The notes below the pieces were generated by a model that searched no databases, was not told the DNA's origin, and saw nothing but the letters and a program-made list of their open reading frames with translations. From Icerya purchasi (taxonomy: Eukaryota > Arthropoda > Insecta > Hemiptera > Monophlebidae): DNA of 64,000 nucleotides. The DNA is taken from the NCBI GenBank assembly GCA_039619475.1, contig CM077116.1, positions 299,812,464-299,876,463 on the forward strand, given 5' to 3'. A program made the translations under genes and the position numbers. Below, in pieces: positions 54,019 to 64,000 of the stretch (position 1 is its first letter; each line of letters starts with the position of its first letter).

Positions 54019-54662
54019 TAATAAATTCTTTATATCATACAATTGATTAATTCTACCTTAATAATAGAAAAATAACCTGTTCTTGGCAAAATTTAGATAC
54101 GAATAGTAAATCAATGTATTCGAAGTTGTTACTTTTAAAACTGAAAATAATACTTCGTATTATCGCAGAATAGTTGTGAAACTCTAGTAAACATTAAACG
54201 ACGTCGATAAATAATTTCTGCTACATATAATGAACAAATTTCAGTTTTACTTCATTCTTAACCCCACGCATTTTGAATAGAAATGCGAATTAGTACACAG
54301 TATAGTCGTTACAAAACAACAAGTCTCAAAAAGCCGAGAAAATTTTGCCTATCTTGAAAGAAGCGTGGTGGTATTTAATAAAGAATAGCTTAGTTCTTAC
54401 TTTAGTCTCTAATTTTACTTACCAAATAAAATTCGTAATAATTTGTAATACGAGAGCAGCCCCAGAAGTACCTGGCCTGATGTATAAATGGCAGTAGTAT
54501 TTGAAAAATATTGCTTATCTTAGGAAGTACCCATCTTTTCGGTTTGAAGACGCTACGTTGTTTACCATTAGTTTGGCAGCCATTAATAGTGAACGTTCTT
54601 AGTGAGTTCGTAAACATGGTTAAAAATTGGTCATCGTACATAAAAATTAAGGTACACCAATA

Positions 54663-55265
54663 ATATGATCCCCTTCAAAGTACTTCCTTTTTGTGGCTAC
54701 ACATTGATTCCAGCGTTTTTTTCAGTTTTCGTAACACTTCCGGAAAGCTTTAACCGGCACTTTTCTGAGTATCCTAGTCACGGACTATTGGATGTCAGCT
54801 ACCGACTCAAAATATGTTCCTTTTATGACTTGAATACGGGGATTGGGGCACCACTGAAATGCCCTTCGAGGTCAAAAATTGCGTCACACTGAAGGCGCGA
54901 AGGCATGGCGTATTGTCGTCATAAAAAATCCATGTCTTCGCAATTCCCGGACGGACTCTGACGAGCCTTTTTCACAACCGTTCGACTACTTTGACGTAGA
55001 CATATTGATTTTTAATCTGTCGAGGTGGAACAAACTCCATGTACCCCCCTTGCTATCAAAGAAGCAAAATGATCATTGTTTTGACTTTCTATTTGCTCAT
55101 TTTTACTTTTTTTGATCTTGCCGAGTCAGGAAACAGCCACTGTTGGGTTTTTCCGCTTTGTTTTCAAGTCACACTGAAAAATTCATCGCTAGTAATTACG
55201 CGATCTACAAGAATTTGATCACTTTCAACCCGTTCGAGACAATTTTGGGCGACGGTCCTTATTTT
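54663..55265 (-). pseudogene. Mariner transposase remnant
   Basis: Minus-strand fragments in several frames. 'VKMSKESKTMIILLL' is followed by 'CFFDSKGGVHGV'. 'RVRPGIAKTWIFYDDNTPCL' holds the second catalytic Asp region. 'SVTQFLTSKGISVVPQSPYS' is followed by a gap where the third Asp motif should be. Then come 'FESVADIQ', 'SVTRILRKVPVKAFRKCYEN' and 'KKRWNQCVATKRKYFEGDHI'. Multiple stops, frameshifts and a short deletion make it non-functional. No terminal inverted repeats recognised. Confidence 0.8.
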
Positions 55266-55394
55266 CAAAAACATACTACGTTTTTTTTTTTTTTTAATAT
55301 AAAAAAGGGGCAACACCATAAATCAGTGCTCTTCAACCTTTCAAAACTTAGGGACTATCTGTGCTGAGATAATTTTACAAATGATCTCGAAATG

Positions 55395-55685
55395 TACATA
55401 TATATATATATATATATCAAGGACTACATCATTCTTACGCTGGGGCTAATAAGAAATTTTTTATATATTTCAGTATTATATTTTCGTAAGTTGTAGTAGA
55501 AATATTTACGCGAAACTGTAAATTTTTAGAATTTAAAAAAATGTTCAATTACTATGAAGAAAAATATTATTTTACGAAAAATGGCATAGGCAATTGAAAC
55601 CTAATCCTCTATAATCTATAAGAATTGTAGAAGGCCATCAACTGGGGGTTTAGAGAGTGTCACCATGGTGAGGTTCGAAAAATCA
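55395..55685 (+). repeat. Interspersed repeat, copy 2
   Basis: Diverged partner of 9525-9755; it begins just after a TA tract at 55397-55418. Both copies follow a minus-strand mariner remnant at 0.1-0.3 kb distance. Confidence 0.5.
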
Positions 55686-58600
55686 AGTTATACATATATA
55701 TAAAAAATTATGCCATTTAAGACAATTGATTATTGCAAAATTTAGTACATGGATTTTGATTTTTAATAAGCCGTCGTACCACTAGAGATAACTATCACGT
55801 GAAGATGATCTCAAACTTAAGATGATTATAGTAAACCAAGACACGCAATAATCCTCCTCACAATGAATAGTACGTGAACTATTTCGGAGTAATAAATTAA
55901 TTTTTATCCTATTTAATCATTTTTTTTTCTTCTATTTCTGACAGTTATGCGCATAATTTTAATAAAGAGACATTACTAAACATAAAAGTGGTGTCAAATG
56001 ACCAACGTTGTGCTGGAGTACGATACAAAAAATGGCGACGGAACAGAAATAAAGAACGAAAAAATAGACGTATGTATTGAATAAAATTGAAATTGTCGAT
56101 TAAATTGTTTTAAAAATAAAACTACTCGCGCTCGTCACAGATGCAAATATTACACACGGCCTTAAACATGAATATGTAGATATAATGTATAAAATAAAAT
56201 ACAATAAAAGATAACGTAAAGATTAAATTCTTAAAATAATTTTTCGATCGCGTCAACCGGCTATTTCGGTAATTTTCATATTCGATACCATACTTAACTA
56301 TGGTCCAAATAAATATTTTCTCGTTCGAAGAAAAAGAAGGGAAAAAAGTATTATATTCGTATAATACAAAAAAGGAAAAATAAAAAATTACACAACGGCT
56401 ATTTGACGTAAATCTCATTTAGCATCAATGCGCTTTCGTCGAAACCGTTCGGGGGTATGAAAGCCGCTCACGGATATAAAAATTAATTACATTTCATTAA
56501 TTACCGCTTACTTTTTTACGTATGCATCGGTTTGTAATTCGTCTTGCCATAAGAAAGGAGCAACACGTTTTGCACTCTAAGAACGAATTCCAATTATTTA
56601 AACTTAAAAGGACGAAAATGCGCAGTGAATACACAATTTATAAGAGTAACGCTAAACATTACGATTTCACGGGACAGGAGGACGGAGTAGCGTATTTATT
56701 GACTAAACATGAAATTTTTTTTCAAAAATAAAATAACGCCAAAAAAATTACCGGTAAAAGTGAGAGGTGCATTTGTAAAGTAATGCAACGATTTTTATAT
56801 TCTGAAAAATTTAATAAATAATTAAAAAAGTAACATTTTTTAATAAAGTATTCAAAAATTAGCAAATGTGATAACTCTGCGCCATCTTTAAGCAAATAGG
56901 AGCCTGCTGAGTCGGAGGACTTTTCTTTACTGCCTCTATTCGCGTTCAGTTCATACGGAACATGTACAATAAATTTTATCTGTGTAGTTTTATTTCCGGA
57001 CGAAATTGCTACAGATGAGATTGTTCATCAAATTCTTCAGCGTGCGCACTTGTTAAACATTCCGTACTAATGACATTATTTTGTCAAACATCACAACCGG
57101 CTGTACTTTTGAAATGATAGTTTCCTGACTAAAATTCTTAAAAATTAAAGACAAAAAAAAAAAACTTTTACTACATACCTGCGCGTAAATATGGTAGAGA
57201 AATTATAGCCGAATACGTCAATTATCAAAAATTCTGCGATAAACATTAACCTACTTTTCATTATTGCCTGTTGCATGAAAAACCTTACACAATTAAACTT
57301 CGACAGCTGTATGAATTCAGCGTGTTAAAAAAGTACCTACCATTCAGACAAACTACTTTAACTTTTCAACTTTATGGCGGTAAATTTTCAATAAATACTA
57401 AGATGAAAAAAACAACAACAAAGTAAACAATAAAACATTAGTCCCTTCATATAAACCGTGAAAGCGGATTCCTGTATATATGTATACATAGCTCTAGTGT
57501 TCCAACTTTCGGCTACGGAAGTCAGAATTTGAAGGAGTACATAATTTAATCTGTTGTTACCTCTGACATGAAAACAGAATGTCGTATCGAAAAAGCGGTA
57601 TTTTGACTTTCAATATTAGCGGAAATAGGCAAAATTAAAAAAATTAGCAATTTTGAAAACTAGCTGACTGTATCACAATCTACATGGTAATCGAAAGGAA
57701 TCCGCGAATTTGTGAATCGGTGTTGCTTATATTCATTCACAAGTGTAACAACGAAATCGGCATCAACTTACCTCAGATTGTTACGTCTAACACGCCTTCG
57801 TTTTCAGCAGTGCTGATACGGAAACAACAAAGGGAGGCCCCCACAATAACGTTAAATATTTCCGCGTCTCTTACATTTAACTCGTACTATGAGAACACGC
57901 GCTTGAATCTTTGTTCTTTCCTCGATAAAGAAGTTTTTATTTTTGTTCGCATTTGTGCGAAATTTTCAGTCATTTAACTTGAACCACAAACGTAGGCTGA
58001 ACAATAACGTGGTTTTGGCATTCAAAATATAAAAAGGATGGAATTTTTCAACGATTTAGTATTAACAAGCGAACTGCGCTATTATATTAGAACTTTAGTA
58101 GAATGGCGCACATGAAGAAGTTATCATTAAGAATTGTAGCAATCAAAAATCGTAACACGTACGAACATGCCTGTGCTCAACTAGGTTCATAGTTCTTACC
58201 GACGCTGTAAACTGCATAAAGAGTATAAATATACGTTACATACACATCACACCATATAACATAAAAAGTCTATCTCCTTTCTTTTATTTTCAGTCATTTT
58301 AAGTAAGCGAACGATCTTAATGAAATGTTCCCTCCTCTGTTTTATCGTATCGATTTCCAATCGATTACACTTGTATTAGTTTCGAAATTATAACAACTAT
58401 CGATATTTTAGTGAAATTAAAAGGGCGATGTAAATTCGATGTAAAAAGTGGTGTCTTTAAAATACGCTTTTCCTTTGCGACCTCCGTTTTGCCTATTTTA
58501 TTACCCTATTAATTACTTCGGAATTCGAGCAATTTTTTACTTTAAGGGGGAGACTTCCGTCTTGCGAAGAGGTCTCTTACTGTATATTATAGCGAACCCT

Positions 58601-61600
58601 CCCGGATGTTATTCACCGCGCTACGAATAACATTCGAAATAGTTCGACAAAAAAAAAAAAAAAAAATATACATCGATATTTATAAGAAATTTATATACAA
58701 ATATTGCGCATCGATTAAAATACCGATACACGACGATTTATGGAGTTAAAATATATAATTTTACACAATGGGCGGATAAATAATGATAAAAGTATGCGCC
58801 TTGAAGCGTTCTGACTTCGTAAACTTACATTTCTACGTAATTCCGTTTTCAAAAAATAAAATATTTCACAAACTTACGTACACCAATCATAGATAAAATA
58901 ACAACCAGATTAATAATACTGTTTTTTTTTTTGTCGCGCGAGAATTACCACAATTGACGTATGTAAATTTCAAATTATTTGAACTGCGCGAAAGGAGCAA
59001 AAGTTCATTTTTCGGAAAACGCTGATGATTAACGCGGACCTATCAATCGGTTTGCGATTTTATGTTAAAAATTTACTAAACGCTATAAGGTAAAATTATG
59101 ATAAAAATCATTACTCCGCCGCGCAGAATGCCATCAGTAGTATCATATTTACTCTTAATGAAAGCGTTAAAATGTGCAAATGTGCGGGGGTCGTGTGATC
59201 GACTAGTTCACAGATTTACAGTGCAAATGTTAATAGAAGAAGAACCAAAAAAATTTGTAAATCGGAATTGGTGGAGCAAAAAAAAAAAAAAAGGAAAAAA
59301 AAATCATATATATATATATATATATAAAAATAAACGCAACAAAGTAACAAAAATAAATATTCAAAATTTGTTCTATACGTATCCAACTGATAATAATCAC
59401 TATCTTATGTAACGTAAAAATTAATGTGATAATTAAAATAATTTTATAAAATCGGTTGCAGAAATTAAAATATATCATCTGTTGCACATAGAAAATCCAC
59501 GATTCAAAAAGAAATCGGTTTTTATCGGTATTTAGTTTACTGAACATTTCCAGAAGCGGATAATAAGGATTATGTTTGAATCATTCATGAACAAGACATT
59601 TTTTATATTTTTTTTTCTCGTAATTTCGGGTCTAATGCCCCAGAAGCATATTCAATTTTTGCACTTTACTTCCTACACTTCAAACATTTAAATCACACTC
59701 AAACAAAAAAGTAAAATGAAGCATATATACACAAATACATGCATACACATACATGCATACACATACACACACACGCACTCACAACACCTAAATATTTATT
59801 AAGATATTTTGGCCAGAAATAACTCGAAACTTATGAGAAGTTACTATAATGAAAAAAATGAGAGATATTATAAAAATTTTGTGGAAAAAGAAAAAAAGGA
59901 CAATGGTTGTACACTACGAAAATTGAACGTAAAACAGCTTATTATGCGTTAAATTATTTTAAATACAAACGTTAAACATAAAAAATATAATAAAACTCTA
60001 TTATACAAACGTACGCATTATAAATTAATAAATTAACAATTATTATTTAGTAATAGTTAAAAATGTAATAAATTTCAAACGAAATTGGTACATACAACAG
60101 GGGACGATGATATTATCCGAGACGATCTTTAAGTATTCTGCATAATGAATAAAATTACAATTTTACCTAATTATTATTTCGTCCAAATATAGGAAAATAT
60201 TTAAATTTTATACAGCTTACGAATTCAACAAGATATTAGCAACATTTATAGGTGCCAACAATGACAAAATGTAAATACATTCGGTGAAAAAGTATCTGCC
60301 GAAAGCACTAATTTCGGCGTCTTTAATATGTAGTTTTTTTTGAAAACGCCGATTAACAGAAGAGAAAGAAATATAATTTTCTTTTTTAACAAATGTGTCG
60401 TGTTTATCTTGATCATTTCGTTTGAACTATTTAACCGGATGATTGTTTAGTATAGAAGGGTACGCGCATGCGTAAAATAAAAATGTCTTAAAATACTAAT
60501 AAATTTAAAAATATATACCACGTAATATGTTGAAAAAAAAAAAAAAATGTTCACATTTTACGCAATTAAACATACATAAAATTAACTTAAAAATGATAAA
60601 ATTTAACAAATATAAATTAATTTCATTAAAGCTTTTTTAACACTTCATGCGACAGTTCTATTTGACCATTTACAGTGTAGTTATTTTTAATACATTCTAA
60701 CGGGAAGAGGGAGATATTTAAGTCGAAAAAGAGAAGTTTCTTAGCGTGTGTGACGATATTAAGAATTCTCTTTTCGCTGTTTTTGATTTAAAAAATGGTA
60801 CTTACAAATTTAGTTTTTATATATTTATTCAGTAACGACTGTTTAAAAGTTAATTATGTGAAAAATACGTCAGTGAAACCGTGGACATACCATTGAGAAA
60901 CTTAAAATTAATGTTTTCTCGAATTTTTAGTTAAGCGCGGTTTACGATTTCTACAATTGAAGGTACTAGGAACAAACGAAAACTGTATACATTATTAAGA
61001 AATCATGAAATGCACTTATCGAAACGGAAGGCTTTGAAAGGCAACTAATCTAACAGGAACGTGTGAATAAGGTAAATAGCTGGCAGATCTAATCGACAAC
61101 GAAGGAAAATAAAAAATTGAGATCACATCAACAATATCATAAGATTATTACACAGTACACAGTTGGAAAATGAGGTTCTCTAATGAAGATGCGTGTTTAT
61201 TGGCTCTGATAACTGAGATTTGTTCTAAATACTCAGCGAACAGTTTTGTACCATTCTGTCATTACTCACACAACAGATGAGAATTACTTTCTGAGGTGGT
61301 ACAAATATACTCTATATTGTACGAAAGTAGTCTCTAGTTATCAAGCTGAATGCAAATACAAAATTCCATTCACGCTTCGTAAAATTCATATTACAAAATA
61401 AAAATCCGAAGAGTGACTACTGCATTAAACCATATCTAGATTTTCGCATTCACTAAACAAAAATGTAGAATAACAAATTTGTATTTTTGCGCACAAAAAC
61501 TTTTCGATTTTTTTTTTATTATTATTATTTTTTTTTTTTGGTGTAAAATTACTACAACTTTAAGAAAAATGTAGTCTAGGTGTGATAGCCTATCTTTATA

Positions 61601-62401
61601 CGGACAGTCTACACTGAATGAATGAAAGAAAAAAACAAAACAAAATACAAACTAGAATATGTTAGAATATATGAAATGAGATATAATTTTTTTTTAAATA
61701 TTTCTTTTAAACTATAACACGGAATGTGTTGTATAAACACAGAAATAATCCTTAGTTATTATACATTCCTATCATGCCAAGCGAATCGAATTTTAAACAA
61801 AATTACCACATCGATATAGAAAATAATAAAAAGCAAGTTAATTATTAAAAAGAAAAAAAAAAAAATCTTTTATCGGATATCCTGTTTTAACGGCAATATA
61901 ATTTATAAAAATTACATTAATGCGAGTCGTAATGTCTGCAAGCGCATGCGCAATAAGACTGAATTTTGATTTATGATATACATATATTAAGGAATGCCAG
62001 ATGAGTAAATCAAAATGGTGTAAAATAATCACGTACCGCAATTATGTAAAAATAAAATGGCGCCATTTTCAAAATTTGTATCGGTTTAAAAGTGAAGTGC
62101 AATAATTAAAAATCCGAGTGTCGTACATACACATTCACACAAGAACTTAAAAAATAGCAAATTTTGTATTTGTACAAAGTTACACACACACGCACACACA
62201 CAACAAAAAAAAAAATAAAGAAAAAAAAGGAAAATAGCGATAGAACGAAGAAAGCAACTTACAATATATGTACGTACACAAATCGTATGGTACTGAAATT
62301 CACTCTTTTATATGATCTAAAATAAATTTTAATGTTAAATCACTTTTTTCTTTTCGTTTTCTTTTCTGTTTTTTTTTTTCTTCAAGAAGAAGGAAGATTC
62401 A

Positions 62402-62531
62402 TTAATTTACCATTAGCGTGTGTGATTCCATTGGAGCGGCAGAATCGTAAAGGGTATCGGTGTCTTGCGTAGGTTCACCTTGTAACTGGCACTGATTGTT
62501 TAATGTACCGGCTCCGCAATCGCAGAAAAAC
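62402..62531 (-). CDS. FBXO11: FBXO11 last coding exon (C-terminus)
   Basis: Acceptor 'gcgcag' precedes G TTT TTC TGC. Joined to the previous exon it gives '[18 protein letters not shown]', completing the UBR zinc finger. It continues '[20 protein letters not shown]' and ends 'TLMVN' with TAA at 62404-62402. The final residues match the usual FBXO11 C-terminus in length and pattern. The 3'UTR extends to lower coordinates; no single poly(A) signal stands out, since TTTATT/TTTAAT strings are abundant. Confidence 0.94.
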
Positions 62532-63470
62532 CTGCGCATTAAATATATCACACATTATTTCGCGAAATTTATTTCATTAAAATAGAAAATATAGAACCGT
62601 TTAATTCACGAAATATATAAATAAGAGAAATCTTTTAAGTCTATATTGTTTTTTAATCGATAGCTTTCTAATTTTGATAAATTCATTTATCAAAATTAAT
62701 CACGAACGAGTTCTTTTAATTTTTTCGTTTGACTAATACTCGCAATTTTCGTTTCAGTCCGTATTTTATATTTTCAGACAGTCTTTCATCTGACATACAG
62801 AACTGATCAAAAAAAAAATTATGGTGAATATTAAAACGATGTTCATTTGCAGCATTTTTTTGCTGCCGAATTATATTACACAAATATATGGGGGTACGGT
62901 ATTTATAAAGTATTAAATAACTTACTTTTAAATAAAAGAAAAAAAAAAAATAAAGAAAAATATGTTTGTATTTGTACAAATAATTTGTTATTGCAGTTCT
63001 GATAAAGATCTTTAAACCGATATATCTTTGAATCGGTAACAAAAAGAAAATATAATTCGGATAAAAAAATAATTTTCAGATAAGTAATGTATAAATCGTA
63101 AAATTATGATCCTGCAACGCAATACTCGGCGACAAAGTTTATTTTTATTAAATAGATCTCAATACAATTAATAACTTACAAAACCGTAAATCTTTGTAAC
63201 ATTAAAAATCGTGCATTTTTCAACGTTGTTCTAGAGCTCTCAACAAAAAGAAAAAAGAATGAAATGTAGCTGAATAGTGAATACTAGTTATATATGTATA
63301 TAAGATCATACTTTGTTCATACAGCGTAATATAATCTACAACGATGATTAGAAAACTAGCTCTAAATCATATGTTTTAATATGCAAATTTTTAATGCGCA
63401 TTTTTAAAATTTACATCATATCGTTTTCGATAGGTTTATTTCGAAAAGTTTAAAAATGCTAAAGAAGTAC
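62532..63470 (-). other. Last intron of FBXO11
   Basis: 939-bp GT-AG intron between the two halves of the UBR zinc finger. A+T-rich, with no coding signal seen on either strand. Confidence 0.85.
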
Positions 63471-63678
63471 CTGTCGTGTCTAATAAACTCTACATCGTGT
63501 CCCGCATGGCATGTATTGATACAATTGACACAAATGGCATTACGATCGGTTGTATTGCACGTTTGACAACGATAAAAATCATGCATCGGAAATGAAGTGT
63601 AGGAAGAAATTTTATACAAACACTGACCACCGATAACTGCTTTTTCTACGGCATCTTGATTACTGTGAATACTGTTAC
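63471..63678 (-). CDS. FBXO11: FBXO11 penultimate coding exon (UBR-type zinc finger)
   Basis: Acceptor 'acaatag' precedes GT AAC AGT; the donor is GAC AG|gtactt. The exon encodes '[20 protein letters not shown]', then '[20 protein letters not shown]' and '[20 protein letters not shown]'. The block closely follows animal FBXO11, an F-box substrate receptor of an SCF (CUL1) ubiquitin ligase. Its beta-helix repeats and F-box would be encoded upstream, beyond base 64000. The CxxC...CxxC...CHxGHD spacing is that of a UBR-box zinc finger, which binds Zn2+ and may contact substrate N-termini. The first codon is split with the previous exon and the last Arg codon with the next. The frame stays open past the donor, but that part is intron. 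Confidence 0.95.
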
Positions 63679-64000
63679 CTATTGTATCAAAAATGGGGGA
63701 AAAAAAAACAAATCATCAATTCGCTCGTAAAAAATCCACCTTCCTATTTATTAGTCGAAATTTCAGCGTCCGTTACACAAATTTTAATTATATCCGAGAA
63801 ATTTAAATAGAATACACTGTTCCTGACTATTTGCATCGATGATTATATTTATGCAAATGCTCCCACTCGCTCAACCCTGATTTATTTTTTAGTTAATCCT
63901 ACACTATCATTTTCAAAGTAGACTTTTTATTCTTCAGCAAAGGATACATACAGTTTTACAGTTGTTATTAATAGATTTTTCTTTAAATTTAATACGCACA
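63679..64000 (-). other. Upstream FBXO11 intron, running off the window
   Basis: Intron sequence 5' of the UBR exon. No further FBXO11 exon was recognised before the window ends. Confidence 0.75.

Larger units (their letters stand above)
54021..62401. other. FBXO11-EGLN intergenic interval
   Basis: Contains the mariner remnant at 54663 and the repeat at 55395. A moderately G+C-rich stretch at 56870-57070 was not recognised. The right end includes the FBXO11 3'UTR. AC-rich simple sequence occurs at 59715-59790. No further exon found. Confidence 0.5.

Noticed and set aside
57684..57977. 97-codon plus-strand open frame
   Set aside because: No recognisable domain, signal or repeat; considered chance.
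63416..63470. Frame extension past 'FIRHDR' in the FBXO11 exon
   Set aside because: The donor and the exact match of the next exon ('FFCDCGAG') show this is intron.

Overview
This is an A+T-rich eukaryotic window with long introns, GT-AG splice sites, many simple repeats and dense transposon debris. Split genes, several mariner elements, hAT-type and foldback elements, tRNA-derived SINEs and non-LTR retrotransposon tails point to an insect. A hemipteran is my best guess, made mainly from the style of the reverse-transcriptase fragment near 44 kb, and it is not proven.

Only two host genes could be recognised, both on the minus strand. (1) A HIF prolyl hydroxylase of the EGLN/PHD family (Hph/fatiga in flies) has four coding exons spread over 28 kb: 47710-47249, 45102-44983, 29393-29254 and 20169-19758. 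The exons join in phase into a 377-residue reading frame that carries the Fe(II) His-x-Asp...His set and the 2-oxoglutarate Arg. The frame ends in an unusual Asn-rich tail encoded by an AAT/AAC repeat. (2) The last two coding exons of FBXO11 (63678-63471 and 62531-62402) encode its UBR-type zinc finger and C-terminus; the rest of that gene lies beyond the right edge. FBXO11 is therefore upstream of EGLN in the same orientation, about 15 kb away.

The remainder is intronic or intergenic and filled with mobile DNA. 1-19757 lies downstream of EGLN: a foldback element, a LINE tail, a SINE with a 13-bp target duplication, a hAT-like element with a nested core, a decayed mariner with recognisable inverted repeats, and a second mariner remnant. 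EGLN intron 3 (20170-29253) holds a CpG-rich island and a hAT-like element. Intron 2 (29394-44982) holds nested inverted repeats, a retroposon with a 13-bp target duplication, and LINE reverse-transcriptase debris. The EGLN-FBXO11 interval (47711-62401) holds a cluster at 49.8-54.0 kb: a nearly perfect 383-bp palindrome, a SINE, two hAT-like elements, a TA-repeat-associated element and an apparently intact mariner with an uninterrupted 354-residue transposase. A third mariner remnant follows at 54.7-55.3 kb.

The most notable structural observations are a pair of hAT-like elements whose inner 280-300 bp segment lies in opposite orientation in the two copies, the palindrome with 180-bp arms and a 22-nt loop, the intact mariner, and the poly-Asn tail on the oxygen-sensing hydroxylase. 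I found no CRISPR array, rRNA, LTR element or convincing functional tRNA.
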